A DNA stretch of 64,000 nt from an uncultured Lachnospiraceae bacterium (GCA_947632555.1 CANRPU010000005.1:1-64000), one strand, 5' to 3'. Positions 7,405 through 16,572 are shown, counted from the first letter of the stretch. Numbers and translations: made by a program. Notes: generated by a model not told the origin, from the sequence alone.

Positions 7405-8304
7405 ATGGATCATATTGTAAAAACAGAATCTCTCACAAAAAAATACGGAACCAAAACCGCCGTCAACGGCATATCCCTCCATATCGGCAAAGGGGAGATC
7501 TACGGCCTGATCGGTAAGAACGGCGCCGGGAAGACCAGCCTGATGAAACTGCTGACCGGTCTGACGCTGCCGGATTCGGGCAGCATAGAGCTGTTCGGCC
7601 GCGCGGATTTAAACAACGCCAGAAAAAATATCGGTTCTCTCATTGAGGCCCCCGCGCTGTACAAAAACGAAACCGCGTTTGAGAACATGAAGCGCTTCGC
7701 GCTCCTTTCCCAAACACCGGACGGGGAGATCAGCCGGCTCTTAGAGCTGGTGGGCCTGAGCGGCACCGGGAAGAAAAAAGTAAAAGCCTTTTCCCTGGGA
7801 ATGCGGCAAAGACTGGGCATCGCCGTTGCTTTACTGGGCAGTCCGGATCTGCTGATACTGGACGAGCCCATCAATGGCCTGGATCCCGCGGGCATCAAGG
7901 AGATCCGGGATCTGATCCTGGAGCTTAACCGCACAGGGACCACATTTATCATAGCCAGCCATCTGCTGGACGAGCTGGGCCGGACAGCCACCCGGTACGG
8001 CATCATCGCGGACGGCGCTCTGGTGGAGGAACTCACTCCCCAGGAACTTTCGGCCAAATGCCGCGCCCTGATAAAGGCCGTCGTACATGACGCGCCTTAC
8101 GCGGCCTCCGTCCTGACCAGGCTGCACCCGGATATCAGTCTGGAATGCGTGGGTAACGAGATCCATATTTTCTCCGCCATCGAAGATACCTCCGTCCTGA
8201 CGGAAGAACTTGTGCGGAATCAGGTCAGGGTATATGAATTGAAAATTGAGAGTAAAGGTGTGGAAGATTTCTTCCTTGAAAGGCTCGGCAGATCCTATGA
8301 ATAA
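7405..8304 (+). CDS. ABC transporter ATP-binding protein (BcrA-like)
   Basis: Nucleotide-binding subunit of 299 residues. Walker A is GKNGAGKTSL, the signature is FSLGMRQRLGIAVALLG, Walker B is LLILDEPINGLDP, and the switch histidine lies in IASHLLDEL. The domain order and C-terminal ~80 residues fit the bacitracin/lantibiotic-immunity (BcrA) group of ABC-2 transporters. The ATG at 7405 is preferred, with GGGG nine bases upstream; a GTG at 7390 has no ribosome binding site. The 3' end overlaps the permease gene by 8 bp, so the two subunits are translationally coupled. Likely role: export of, or self-protection against, a peptide antibiotic or other amphiphile; the substrate is inferred from family only. 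No two-component system is adjacent. Confidence 0.9.
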   Translation: MDHIVKTESLTKKYGTKTAVNGISLHIGKGEIYGLIGKNGAGKTSLMKLLTGLTLPDSGSIELFGRADLNNARKNIGSLIEAPALYKNETAFENMKRFALLSQTPDGEISRLLELVGLSGTGKKKVKAFSLGMRQRLGIAVALLGSPDLLILDEPINGLDPAGIKEIRDLILELNRTGTTFIIASHLLDELGRTATRYGIIADGALVEELTPQELSAKCRALIKAVVHDAPYAASVLTRLHPDISLECVGNEIHIFSAIEDTSVLTEELVRNQVRVYELKIESKGVEDFFLERLGRSYE

Positions 8305-9058
8305 TCTACTGAAACTGGAATACAGAAAACTGAAAAAACAGAAAAGCTTTTATATCTGCGGCGGCATCATGCTGACACTGCTGGTACTGTCCGCCCTGGT
8401 GACCAGACTGCTGCTGGGCTTCGCCGCCTCCCTTTCGGAAGATCTGAGCGCTCTTGCCATAACGGGAGCGGATTTTCTGCTGGATACGCTGAACAGCTGC
8501 TCCTTTGTCCTTATCATCAGTATTTTTACGGCGTTAACGGTATGCGGAGATTTTGAACAGCAGACCATTAAAAACATCTACGCGAAAGGATACTCCCGTG
8601 AACAGGTTTATCTGGCGAAGCTGACCGCCGTCTGGGGAAGCTCCAGTGTGCTGTTTCTGGCCACGGAAGCGGTATCGCTGGTGCTGGGTATTCTGTTTTT
8701 CGGCACTCAGGGATTAGGTGACCTCAAACTTCCCGGGCTCATTGCCGCCCAGTACGCCGCGGTCATGGCGGAAACAGCCCTGTTTTTTGCCGTCAGCGCC
8801 ATATTGCGCAGGACCGGTGCGGCTATCGCCGTGGTTGTTATCGGCCCCATGCTCATCGACACAGGATTCGCCGTAATGGACGTGCTTCTGGAAACGGACT
8901 TTGCCGTGGGAGATATCTGGATTTCCTCTTTTCTTTCCGACCTTTCCGACCTTACGGTCAGTCCCGGCAGGATAGCGGCCTGCCTCGCCTGTTCCGCCTT
9001 CTATATGGCGGCTTTTCTCCTGATCGGATTTCTCTTTCAGAGAAAAACGGAACTATAG
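8297..9058 (+). CDS. ABC-2 type transporter permease (BcrB-like)
   Basis: Integral membrane protein of 253 residues with about six hydrophobic helices, beginning MNNLLKLEYRKLKKQKSF, the positively charged N-terminal pattern typical of BcrB/LanE-type ABC-2 permeases. It pairs with the upstream ATP-binding protein, whose gene it overlaps by 8 bp. The helices lie at about residues 20-42, 60-85, 105-130, 140-165, 175-200 and 230-250. Sequence conservation in this family is low, so the assignment rests on topology and context. Its stop overlaps the 3' end of the convergent larC gene by 6 bp. Confidence 0.85.
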   Translation: MNNLLKLEYRKLKKQKSFYICGGIMLTLLVLSALVTRLLLGFAASLSEDLSALAITGADFLLDTLNSCSFVLIISIFTALTVCGDFEQQTIKNIYAKGYSREQVYLAKLTAVWGSSSVLFLATEAVSLVLGILFFGTQGLGDLKLPGLIAAQYAAVMAETALFFAVSAILRRTGAAIAVVVIGPMLIDTGFAVMDVLLETDFAVGDIWISSFLSDLSDLTVSPGRIAACLACSAFYMAAFLLIGFLFQRKTEL

Positions 9059-10312
9059 GCTCTTTTTTACCTCACGGAGAGAAATCCCTTTTTCTTCCGC
9101 GATCTTTTTCAAATCTTCATACTCCGGCTTTTCCCTGGTGACGCCGAATCCTTCCGATATTTTGACCCGTACCGCCGCCCCGCCGGTTTCTCTGATCTGT
9201 TCCACGCGCTTTAAGACGGTCCTTTCGCAGACATGCGCCCGTATGCCGATGGTGGAGGTATGCCGGAAGATCAGTTCCGTGAACTTCTCTTTTTCCTCCG
9301 GTTTACAGAGGACCGTAAGCAGGATCCCCATTCGGGATTTCTTCATTCCCACCGCCGTGGTAAACACTTCCAGCGCGCCTTCCTTTAACAGTACTTCCTG
9401 GGCGTATCCCAGTTCCTCGGGGGTCATATCATCCAGATTGCAGTTTAGTTCTACGACCTGATTTGCGTCCCCGTTGGCGCCTGCCGCGCTCTCTCCCAAA
9501 ATGGCGCGCAGACAGTTGGCCGCGGCGAAGTCCTTCTTTCCCATACCGTAGCCGATTTTCTCGATCCGCATGGGCGGCATCCCGCCCATATCCCCATCGT
9601 CCGGTCTGCCGTATTTTTTTGTAAAATAACGCAGCAGGGCGGCCCCTGTAGGCGTGCAGAGTTCTCCTTCCGTATCGCCCGCGCGGCAGGGCATACCGCT
9701 CAGCAGCAGAGCCGCAGCCGGAGCCGGCACAGGCAGGATCCCGTGCGCGCAGCGTACCTGGCCAAAGCCGGTGCTGATGGGGGATACCGCCACCCGGTCC
9801 ACTCCCAGTCTGCGCATCAGCATAACGCAGCCGGTGATGTCGGCGATGGCATCCGCGGTACCCACCTCATGAAAATGGATGTCGCTCACCTCTCTGCCAT
9901 GCACCTTTCCCTCCGCCTCCGCGATGCTCCGGTAGATCTGTTTGACATCCGTTTTTTCTTCTTCCGAAAGCCGGAGCCGGTCTATGATCTCATAAATATC
10001 CTGAAGAGCCGCGTGGTGGTGATGGTGATGTCCATGCCCGTTCTCACCGGGATGAGCGCTCCCGTCATGGTGGAAATGCTCGTGGGGTTCCGCCTCTTCC
10101 TCCGTACCGTGTACGACCACCCGGACATGCGTGCCCACAACACCGCATTTGACGGACTGTTCCCTGAAGACTTCCACATCCGGGATTCCAACGGCATTTA
10201 ACTCGTCAAAAAAAGCGTCCTGATCCGGGAGAAGCTCGGACAGCGCTCCCAGCAGCATATCCCCCGCCGCTCCCATATTGCATTCCAGATACAGTACACG
10301 AAGCGTATCCAT
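9053..10312 (-). CDS. larC: Nickel pincer cofactor biosynthesis protein LarC (nickel insertion)
   Basis: LarC inserts nickel, with CTP hydrolysis, into the pincer cofactor (pyridinium-3,5-biscarboxylic acid mononucleotide derivative) used by lactate racemase and related epimerases. The 419-residue protein shows the family opening LYLECNMGAAGDMLLGAL, the DIHFHEVGTADAIADITG motif, and the C-terminal part ELNCNLDDMTPEELGYA with EVFTTAVGMKKSRMG. A histidine-rich stretch (about residues 78-101, with a run of six His) probably binds nickel. In Lactobacillus plantarum full-length LarC needs a programmed frameshift; here it is a single open frame. GGAGGG precedes the start, which follows the larB stop directly. 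LarA and LarE are not in the window. Confidence 0.95.
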   Translation of the reverse strand: MDTLRVLYLECNMGAAGDMLLGALSELLPDQDAFFDELNAVGIPDVEVFREQSVKCGVVGTHVRVVVHGTEEEAEPHEHFHHDGSAHPGENGHGHHHHHHAALQDIYEIIDRLRLSEEEKTDVKQIYRSIAEAEGKVHGREVSDIHFHEVGTADAIADITGCVMLMRRLGVDRVAVSPISTGFGQVRCAHGILPVPAPAAALLLSGMPCRAGDTEGELCTPTGAALLRYFTKKYGRPDDGDMGGMPPMRIEKIGYGMGKKDFAAANCLRAILGESAAGANGDANQVVELNCNLDDMTPEELGYAQEVLLKEGALEVFTTAVGMKKSRMGILLTVLCKPEEKEKFTELIFRHTSTIGIRAHVCERTVLKRVEQIRETGGAAVRVKISEGFGVTREKPEYEDLKKIAEEKGISLREVKKSL

Positions 10313-11068
10313 CTATTTTCCCTCCATATGATTGATCATGCTGGCCAGATAGCCGGCTCCGAAACCATTGTCAATATTCACCACGCTGACGCCGCTGGCA
10401 CAGGAATTCAACATGGACAGCAGCGCGGAAAGTCCGCCGAAATTGGCGCCGTACCCCACGCTGGTGGGAACGGCGATCACGGGGCAGTCCACCAGGCCTC
10501 CCAGTACGCTGGCAAGCGCGCCCTCCATACCTGCCGCCGCCACGATCACCCTGGCTTCCATGATCTCATCCAGATGGTCCATCAGCCTGTGCAGCCCTGC
10601 CACACCCACGTCGTACAGCCTTACTACCTGGTTCCCGTATACTTCCGCGGTTTTGGCGGCTTCCTCCGCCACCGGTATATCGCTGGTACCTCCTGTGGCC
10701 ACCACGATTTTTCCGATGCCGTCTTTGGGAGGCATTTCGCCCACCGTCCCGATCCTGGAAATCTCGTCGTAGACAAGGGGCTGGCTTTTTTCTATGAACA
10801 CGGCGGCTTCCGGCGCCAAACGGGTGATCAGGATCGTCTTTTCCTCTTCTTCCCGCATGGTTTCCACGATCCGCAGGATCTGCCCCGCCGTTTTACCCGC
10901 TCCGTAAATGACTTCCGCCATGCCCTGGCGGATCCCCCGGTGCGTATCCACTTTCGCGAACCCCAGATCCCTGTAAGGCTCAATACGAAGCCGGGTAAGC
11001 GCTTCCTTCACAGCCACTTCTCCGGCTGCCACCTGTTCCAGCAGTTTTTCCAGTTCCCTTTTATCCAT
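10313..11068 (-). CDS. larB: Nickel pincer cofactor biosynthesis protein LarB
   Basis: LarB carboxylates and hydrolyses nicotinic acid adenine dinucleotide, the first step of pincer cofactor synthesis. The 251-residue protein has the family N-terminus (VKEALTRLRIEPYRDLGFAKVDTHRGIRQGMAEVIYGAGK) and an AIR-carboxylase-like C-terminal domain (VVATGGTSDIPVAEEAAKTAEVYG, VVAAAGMEGALASVLGGLVDCPVIAVPTSVGYGANFGGLSALL). The start is the ATG at 11068 with GAGAGGG directly upstream, rather than an in-frame GTG at 11080. It lies 13 bp after the GNAT gene and abuts larC, so it belongs to the long minus-strand transcript running from prmC/prfA. Without larA nearby, the client enzyme must be elsewhere in the genome. 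Confidence 0.95.
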   Translation of the reverse strand: MDKRELEKLLEQVAAGEVAVKEALTRLRIEPYRDLGFAKVDTHRGIRQGMAEVIYGAGKTAGQILRIVETMREEEEKTILITRLAPEAAVFIEKSQPLVYDEISRIGTVGEMPPKDGIGKIVVATGGTSDIPVAEEAAKTAEVYGNQVVRLYDVGVAGLHRLMDHLDEIMEARVIVAAAGMEGALASVLGGLVDCPVIAVPTSVGYGANFGGLSALLSMLNSCASGVSVVNIDNGFGAGYLASMINHMEGK

Positions 11069-11081
11069 GTTCCCTCTCACT

Positions 11082-11549
11082 TTACAGTATCGTTTCCATG
11101 CCGATCTTCTGCGGCTTCAAGCCGCATGCCTCGTAAAATCTCATGGCGCCTTCATTGCAGGTCCATACATTCAGCGTCACATTATAGCAGCCTTTTTTCT
11201 TCGCGAAATCCAGCACATATTCATAAAGGCTTTTCCCCACATGTCTGCCCCGCAGTCCTTCGTCCACGCACAGATCGTCTATATAGAGCGTGGTGATATC
11301 CGTAAAAGCGTGGCTGTCCTCATGCTTTTCAAATACGCAGAACGCGTAGCCTTCCACCTCTCCCTGTTCTTCCGCCACGAAAACAGGTTTCTCATCGTCC
11401 CGCAGGATCTTTTTCAGTTCCTCGTCCGTATATTTCCTGGCTCCGGCCCGAAACAGATCCGGTCTGCCCTGATGATGCACCATGCAGACCTGCAGCAGCA
11501 GCCGGTCAATGGCCTGCATATCCTTTTCCTGCGCCCTTCTGATTATCAT
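11082..11549 (-). CDS. GNAT family N-acetyltransferase
   Basis: Acetyl-CoA-dependent N-acetyltransferase of 155 residues. The fold is recognisable from MIIRRAQEKDMQAIDRLL at the N-terminus, the central strand TTLYIDDLCVDEGLRGRHVGKSLYEYV (acetyl-CoA pyrophosphate loop) and the C-terminal VWTCNEGAMRFYEACGLKPQKIGMETIL. In the loop the usual RGxGxG reads RGRHVG, with His in the place of the second Gly. The start is the ATG at 11549, preceded by GGGAGGAGAG. It lies 17 bp after prfA and 13 bp before larB. The substrate is unknown; the position between a translation factor and a cofactor pathway does not reveal it. Confidence 0.88.
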   Translation of the reverse strand: MIIRRAQEKDMQAIDRLLLQVCMVHHQGRPDLFRAGARKYTDEELKKILRDDEKPVFVAEEQGEVEGYAFCVFEKHEDSHAFTDITTLYIDDLCVDEGLRGRHVGKSLYEYVLDFAKKKGCYNVTLNVWTCNEGAMRFYEACGLKPQKIGMETIL

Positions 11550-11566
11550 ACTCTCTCCTCCCGCGG

Positions 11567-12643
11567 TCACGCGCTTTCGTTCATCTTGCTCAGCTTAGCC
11601 GCCTGGTCCGCCGCTATGCAGGCATCTATGATCTCCTGGATATCCCCGTTCATCACCTTATCCAGCTTGTAGAGCGTCAGGCCGATCCGGTGGTCCGTCA
11701 CTCTTCCCTGGGGGAAATTGTAGGTGCGGATCTTTTCGGAACGGTCCCCGGTCCCTACCTGGCTGCGGCGCAGCTGCGCTTCCGCGTCATGAGCCTTCTG
11801 CTGTTCCATATCATAGAGTTTCGCCCGCAGCAGGGCAAACGCTTTGGCCTTGTTCTGCAGCTGGGATTTTTCCGTCTGGCTGTAAACCACGATCCCGGTG
11901 GGATAGTGGGTCAGACGCACTGCGGAATCCGTGGTGTTGACGCACTGTCCGCCGTTCCCGGAAGCCCGCATAACGTCGATGCGGATATCTTTTTCATCGA
12001 TCACCACATCTACTTCTTCCGCCTCCGGCATAACCGCCACCGTAATGGTAGAGGTATGGATACGGCCGCCGGACTCCGTTTCCGGCACCCTCTGTACCCT
12101 GTGCACACCGCTTTCGTACTTTAACCGGGAATACGCTCCCTGTCCGTTCACCATAAAGGTAACTTCTTTCATACCGCCGATGCCGATCTCATCCACACTG
12201 ACCGTTTCCACCTTCCAGTGCTGGCTTTCCGCGTAATGCACGTACATACGGTAGATCTCCGCCGCGAACAGAGCGGATTCGTCCCCGCCCGCGCCCGCAC
12301 GGATCTCCACTACTACGTTCTTATCGTCGTTGGGGTCCTTGGGCAGCAGCAGGATTTTCATCTGCTGTTCCAGTTCTTCGATCCTCTTTCTGGCGGCCGC
12401 CAGTTCGTCCTTCAGCATTTCCCGCATTTCCCCGTCGTTTTCTTCTTCCAGCATAGCAAGGGAATCCTCCACGTCCTGCCTGCGCTTTTTATACTCGGTA
12501 TAGGCCTCCACCAAAGGCGTCAGATCGCTCTGTTCTTTCATCAGGCCGCGGAAGCGGTTCTGGTCATTCACCACATCCGGCTCATGCAGCTCATTCATGA
12601 TTTCCTCATATCGCCTTAACAGATCATCCAGTTTATCAAACAT
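11567..12643 (-). CDS. prfA: Peptide chain release factor 1
   Basis: Class-I release factor of 358 residues that reads UAA and UAG and triggers peptidyl-tRNA hydrolysis on the ribosome. The catalytic GGQ is at residues 231-233 ([12 protein letters not shown]) and the stop-codon recognition motif is PET at about 187-189 ([14 protein letters not shown]), which is the RF1 type. The N-terminal ~100 residues form the charged helical domain. The start at 12643 follows AGAGGTAGGAAA, seven bases after the prmC stop. Its methyltransferase PrmC is encoded directly upstream, the classic pairing, and rpmE/DUF1385 precede that pair. Confidence 0.97.
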   Translation of the reverse strand: MFDKLDDLLRRYEEIMNELHEPDVVNDQNRFRGLMKEQSDLTPLVEAYTEYKKRRQDVEDSLAMLEEENDGEMREMLKDELAAARKRIEELEQQMKILLLPKDPNDDKNVVVEIRAGAGGDESALFAAEIYRMYVHYAESQHWKVETVSVDEIGIGGMKEVTFMVNGQGAYSRLKYESGVHRVQRVPETESGGRIHTSTITVAVMPEAEEVDVVIDEKDIRIDVMRASGNGGQCVNTTDSAVRLTHYPTGIVVYSQTEKSQLQNKAKAFALLRAKLYDMEQQKAHDAEAQLRRSQVGTGDRSEKIRTYNFPQGRVTDHRIGLTLYKLDKVMNGDIQEIIDACIAADQAAKLSKMNESA

Positions 12644-12647
12644 TTTC

Positions 12648-13502
12648 CTACCTCTGTCTTTTCTTTCCCAGGACCACCCTGTCCAGCCCGGCATAATCCT
12701 TTCTGATCTCCGCCGCGGATAGATCCGCGCCGCGCAGCATTTCCTTTACCGCCGCCCCCTGTCCGGCGCCGATCTCCAGAAGCAGCCAGCCCCCCGGTTT
12801 TAGGAAAGGAATGCCCTCCGCCAATATCCGGCGGTAAAATACCAGTCCGTCCTCACCGCCGTCCAGCGCGCTTCTGGGCTCGCTGACGCCTACCTCCGGC
12901 ATCAGCCCCTCTATGTCACCGCCGGGAATATAGGGCGGATTGGAAACTATCATATCAAACTGTCCGCCGTCCGCGGGCAGAGCCCCGAACAGATCTCCCT
13001 GATACCAGCCCGGACGTTTCGCTTCCGGCAGCAGACGGCATCCGTTTTCCCGCGCCACGGCAAGGGCTTCGGCGGAAATATCGGCCCCGGCGCCGCGTAC
13101 GCCTTCCGTCATGGCCAGCAGGCTTATCAGGATACATCCGGATCCGGTACACATATCCAACAGCCTCATGCCCGGTTCCAGCCTCTTTGCCGCTTCTTCC
13201 ACCAGGATCTCCGTATCCTGCCTGGGGATCAGCACATGCCTGTTGACCCGAAAGGAAAGCCCGCAAAAGCTCTGCTCTCCCGTCAGATACTGCACGGGGA
13301 TCCGGCGGGCTCTTTTCTCAAGAAGCGCCTCGTATTCCCCTCTCTCCTCCCCGGATACCGGCCGGTCACCATGGGCCAGCAGTGTATTCAGGCCGGTATG
13401 GCAGACATATTCCAGCAGCAGCCTGGCATCCGCTTCCGGTTCCGGCACTCCGGCGGCCTTCAGACAGGCGCGGCCTTTTTCATAACATGCCCGGTAATCC
13501 AT
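12648..13502 (-). CDS. prmC: Peptide chain release factor N5-glutamine methyltransferase
   Basis: PrmC (HemK) methylates the glutamine of the GGQ motif in release factors using S-adenosylmethionine. The 284-residue protein has a helical N-terminal substrate-binding domain (to about residue 80, ending [16 protein letters not shown]), a Rossmann SAM site ([16 protein letters not shown]) and the NPPY catalytic motif in [17 protein letters not shown]. The start is the ATG at 13502 with AAGGA upstream. It is four bases after the DUF1385 gene and directly before prfA, whose product is its substrate. Confidence 0.96.
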   Translation of the reverse strand: MDYRACYEKGRACLKAAGVPEPEADARLLLEYVCHTGLNTLLAHGDRPVSGEERGEYEALLEKRARRIPVQYLTGEQSFCGLSFRVNRHVLIPRQDTEILVEEAAKRLEPGMRLLDMCTGSGCILISLLAMTEGVRGAGADISAEALAVARENGCRLLPEAKRPGWYQGDLFGALPADGGQFDMIVSNPPYIPGGDIEGLMPEVGVSEPRSALDGGEDGLVFYRRILAEGIPFLKPGGWLLLEIGAGQGAAVKEMLRGADLSAAEIRKDYAGLDRVVLGKKRQR

Positions 13503-13506
13503 GCGC

Positions 13507-14526
13507 TCATTCCTTCACTGAAGCTTTCTCTTCCTCTTTCGCTTCTTCCTCTTCGTCTTCGCCCAGGACGGGACTGTCCACCACATAGGCGAATTCATCC
13601 TTGAGGTATTTTTTCCAGTCAAAGACCGCCTCCACGGAAGCGATCGCCACTTCCGCCATCTCCCTGGTGGGTTCCTTGGTGGTCAGCCGCTGGAGCAGCA
13701 TACCCGGCGCGGACAGTATCCTGACAAACAGGCTGTCGTTTCTGCCCGCCAGACGGATCAGTTCATAAGAGATACCTGCCACTACGGGTATCAGCAATAT
13801 CCGCAGCAGCACCCGCAGCGCCGGATTCTGTACCCGGATAAAGAAAAACAGGATAATGCTCACAAACATCACAAAGAACAAAAAGCTGGTGCCGCATCTC
13901 TTGTGCAGTCTGGAGCTGCGCATCACATTGCGCACCGTAAGCGGTTTCCCTCTTTCCAGACAGTTGATGCACTTATGTTCGGCCCCGTGATACATATAGA
14001 GCCGCCGGATATCTTTCATGGCGGAGATGGCGGTCACATACAAAAGAAAGATCACGATCCGGATAACGCCCTCTATCACAGCCATCAACGCTTCGCTGCG
14101 CACATAATCCCTGAGAAAGGAAGTGATAAAATATGGCAGCAGAATAAAGATCCCCACCGCCAGCGCTATGGAAAACACCGTGGCCAGTATGGTCAGGATC
14201 TTCTCGCCATTGCCTCCGCTGACCTTGTTCAGCACCTTATCCGTTCCGGTTTCTTCCGCGTTTTCGTCTTCGTAAAAGCCCGCGGAATAGTTCAGGCAGC
14301 GCATCCCAAGGACCAGGGAATCCACAAAGTTGAAGATTCCCCGTATAAAAGGGATTTTCCTGAGTACGCCGGCATGTCCCACACCCTGATAGTTTTCCAG
14401 TTCCACTTCTATCTCACCGTCCGGCTTTCTCACCGCGACCGCGTACTTTTCACCGTTTTTCATCATAACGCCTTCCAGCACCGCCTGACCGCCGATACCG
14501 GAATAGTGGCCCTTTCTTTTCGCCAT
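13507..14526 (-). CDS. DUF1385 domain-containing membrane protein
   Basis: Conserved Firmicutes membrane protein of unknown function, 339 residues, starting MAKRKGHYSGIGGQAVLEGVMMKNGEKYAVAVR, the hallmark of DUF1385. The central part has about four membrane helices (ILATVFSIALAVGIFILLPYFI, VIEGVIRIVIFLLYVTAIS, FLFFVMFVSIILFFFI, VLLRILLIPVVAGISYELI) around a conserved YMYHGAEHKCINCLERG motif, which could bind a metal through His and Cys. The C-terminal ~30 residues are highly acidic and lysine-rich. Start chosen at the ATG at 14526 with AAAGGAAA upstream. The gene order rpmE-DUF1385-prmC-prfA is conserved in many Clostridia and Bacilli, suggesting a translation-linked housekeeping role. Confidence 0.9.
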   Translation of the reverse strand: MAKRKGHYSGIGGQAVLEGVMMKNGEKYAVAVRKPDGEIEVELENYQGVGHAGVLRKIPFIRGIFNFVDSLVLGMRCLNYSAGFYEDENAEETGTDKVLNKVSGGNGEKILTILATVFSIALAVGIFILLPYFITSFLRDYVRSEALMAVIEGVIRIVIFLLYVTAISAMKDIRRLYMYHGAEHKCINCLERGKPLTVRNVMRSSRLHKRCGTSFLFFVMFVSIILFFFIRVQNPALRVLLRILLIPVVAGISYELIRLAGRNDSLFVRILSAPGMLLQRLTTKEPTREMAEVAIASVEAVFDWKKYLKDEFAYVVDSPVLGEDEEEEAKEEEKASVKE

Positions 14527-14550
14527 GGTATTTCCTTTCCCCGAATCATA

Positions 14551-14578
14551 AAAGGTTGAGATATACACCTCAACCTTT
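14551..14578 (-). terminator. Hairpin between rpmE and the DUF1385 gene
   Basis: AAAGGTTGAG and CTCAACCTTT form a perfect 10-bp stem with an 8-nt loop; on the minus strand it is followed by TTTTAT counted from the stem end. It is probably a partial terminator that lets some transcripts continue from rpmE into DUF1385-prmC-prfA. Confidence 0.55.
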
Positions 14579-14601
14579 CAGAAATCTTATTGACCGAAAA
14601 T

Positions 14602-14808
14602 TTACTTGCTTTCCACACCGTACTTCTTATTGAACTTATCAATACGGCCGTCGGCTCTTGCTGTTTTCTGCTGGCCGGTATAGAATGAATGGCACTTGGA
14701 GCAGACCTCCACGTGGATCTCCGGTTTGGTAGAACCGGTTACGAAAGTATTGCCGCAGTTACAGGTAACGGTTGCCTGATAGTATTCGGGATGGATTCCT
14801 TCTTTCAT
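14602..14808 (-). CDS. rpmE: 50S ribosomal protein L31
   Basis: Ribosomal protein bL31 of 68 residues. It is the zinc-binding (C+) form, with the cysteine pairs CNC (in [11 protein letters not shown]) and CSKC (in [13 protein letters not shown]). The family ending DKFNKKYG is present. The ATG at 14808 has GAGG eight bases upstream; an in-frame GTG nine bases earlier would overlap the ribosome binding site. It follows rho, has its own promoter at 14887-14915, and is followed by a weak hairpin before DUF1385. Confidence 0.96.
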   Translation of the reverse strand: MKEGIHPEYYQATVTCNCGNTFVTGSTKPEIHVEVCSKCHSFYTGQQKTARADGRIDKFNKKYGVESK

Positions 14809-14886
14809 GTTTTTCACCTCTCTATATTCATATCGACTTATTCTGTTCTCGCCTGTGCCGCTTATGCAATCACAAACAGCTTTGTT

Positions 14887-14915
14887 ATTGTACCATGCGG
14901 CACGGGATATTGCAA
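14887..14915 (-). promoter_or_regulatory. Promoter of rpmE and the prfA operon
   Basis: On the minus strand TTGCAA (14910-14915) and TACAAT (14887-14892) lie 17 bp apart, directly after the rho stop codon and about 80 bp before the rpmE start. Confidence 0.65.
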
Positions 14916-14922
14916 GGGTTTT

Positions 14923-16437
14923 TTAAATAAACTTCATTTTTTTGACCATATTGACAAATTCCATATTGCTGCGGGTGCGGGAAAACATGTCCAGGATACG
15001 GTCCGCCGCCTCGTCCGCCTTCATGCCGTTCAAAGCCTTCCGCATGATATTGATGGCTTCCAGCTCCTCCTCGCTCAGCAGCAGATCCTCCCGCCTGGTA
15101 CCGGATTTCTGCAGATCAATGGCCGGAAAGATCCTCTTTTCGGAAAGCTTGCGGTCCAGCACCATTTCCATGTTGCCGGTTCCTTTAAATTCCTCGTAAA
15201 CCACGTCATCCATCTTTGAGCCGGTGTCCACCAGCGCGGTGGCCAGGATCGTCAGGCTGCCGCCGTTGCGCAGATTGCGGGCGGCGCCGAAGAAACGCTT
15301 GGGCATATGCAGAGCCGCCGGGTCCAGACCGCCGGAAAGCGTCCTGCCGCTGGGCGGCACCACCTGATTGTACGCTCTGGTCAGACGGGTGATGCTGTCT
15401 AAGAGGATCACCACGTCCATGCCGTGTTCCACCAGCCGCTTTGCCCGTTCGATCACCATTTCGGAAACCCTCTTGTGATGTTCCGGCAGTTCATCGAAGG
15501 TGGAATAAATGACTTCCACGTTGGGGCCTTCGATCGCCTCCCTGATATCGGTCACTTCCTCAGGACGTTCGTCTATCAAAAGGATCAGCATATGCATATT
15601 GGGCTCATTGCGCAGTACGGACTTGGCCACCTGTTTCAGAAGCGTGGTCTTGCCGGCTTTGGGCGGGGACACGATCATGCCTCTCTGGCCTTTGCCGATG
15701 GGGCTGACCAGATCCATTACTCTCATGGCGATACTGGATCCGAGGCCTTCCAGCCGGATGCGCTCATCCGGAAAGACCGGCGTCATGTCCTCAAAATTCC
15801 GCCTTCGGGAAGCCTCCTCCACGGTATAGCCGTTGATCCCTTTAATGTATAAGAGCGCGCTGAACTTCTCCTGCTGCGTCTTGACACGTTTATTGCCCGT
15901 CAGCACGTCACCTGTTTTCAGGCCGAACCGGCGGATCTGGCTGGGCGCCACATACACGTCGTTTTCACCGGGCATATAATTGGCGCATCGGATAAAGCCG
16001 TACCCGTCCGGCATGACCTCCAGGATCCCGTTGGCCTCTTCTCCGCTGTCCAGTTCCGCGGGAAAACTGTTGATATCATACACCGCGTTCCGGTCAAAAG
16101 GAGCCCTGCCGTCCCCGGAAACCCTGCTTTCGCCGGAGGTTCTGCTGTCCGCTCCCTCACCTCTGTTTCCGTATGTCCTGTTATCGGAGGATTCCCTTCT
16201 GCCCGAAACAGGCCGCCGCTCCTCCGCGGGTCTTCTGCCTTCCGCCGGTTTGTGCTCCTCCGCGCTGCCGCGCTCCGAGGCCTTCTTTTCCTCCGCCTGC
16301 TTCTTTTCCTGCTCGTCCAGTTCCAGCATAGCTTCAATTACTTCCGCCTTTTTCATGGCTGAAACTCCCTTGATGCCTCTGAGCTTGGCTATTTCCTTTA
16401 AGTCTACAAGCGCCAGCGATTCATATTTTTCTCTCAT
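14923..16437 (-). CDS. rho: Transcription termination factor Rho
   Basis: Hexameric RNA-dependent ATPase that terminates transcription; 504 residues against ~420-430 in most bacteria. The N-terminal Rho_N helix bundle ([34 protein letters not shown], split across residues ~4-45) is followed by an insertion of ~80 residues rich in Glu, Arg, Ser and Gly (about 45-130). Then come the RNA-binding cold-shock domain ([15 protein letters not shown]) and the ATPase core with Walker [14 protein letters not shown], Walker [13 protein letters not shown] and the Q-loop/R-loop region. The ATG at 16437 is preferred over a TTG nine bases earlier that crowds GGAGAGG. A promoter lies at 16536-16564. The insertion is of the disordered type known from several Firmicutes and Bacteroidetes Rho proteins. 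Confidence 0.97.
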   Translation of the reverse strand: MREKYESLALVDLKEIAKLRGIKGVSAMKKAEVIEAMLELDEQEKKQAEEKKASERGSAEEHKPAEGRRPAEERRPVSGRRESSDNRTYGNRGEGADSRTSGESRVSGDGRAPFDRNAVYDINSFPAELDSGEEANGILEVMPDGYGFIRCANYMPGENDVYVAPSQIRRFGLKTGDVLTGNKRVKTQQEKFSALLYIKGINGYTVEEASRRRNFEDMTPVFPDERIRLEGLGSSIAMRVMDLVSPIGKGQRGMIVSPPKAGKTTLLKQVAKSVLRNEPNMHMLILLIDERPEEVTDIREAIEGPNVEVIYSTFDELPEHHKRVSEMVIERAKRLVEHGMDVVILLDSITRLTRAYNQVVPPSGRTLSGGLDPAALHMPKRFFGAARNLRNGGSLTILATALVDTGSKMDDVVYEEFKGTGNMEMVLDRKLSEKRIFPAIDLQKSGTRREDLLLSEEELEAINIMRKALNGMKADEAADRILDMFSRTRSNMEFVNMVKKMKFI

Positions 16438-16482
16438 TAATCTCAAAACCTCTCCTGCATTTTATCTTTTTCATGGGGTAAA

Positions 16483-16500
16483 ATTTCCCATTCGGGAAAT
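16483..16500 (-). promoter_or_regulatory. Short perfect hairpin in the rho leader
   Basis: ATTTCCC and GGGAAAT form a 7-bp stem around ATTC, within the rho untranslated leader about 45 bp before the start codon. Rho often represses its own leader in other bacteria, so this could be a regulatory structure; that is inference. Confidence 0.35.
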
Positions 16501-16535
16501 AAGATTTGTCAATGGATTATGTATAACGCATGTTT

Positions 16536-16564
16536 ATTATATTACAAAATCCCCAAAATGGAAA
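16536..16564 (-). promoter_or_regulatory. Promoter of rho
   Basis: On the minus strand TTTCCA (16559-16564) and a perfect TATAAT (16536-16541) are separated by 17 bp, leaving a leader of about 95 bases before the rho start. Confidence 0.6.
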
Positions 16565-16572
16565 GATTTTTC

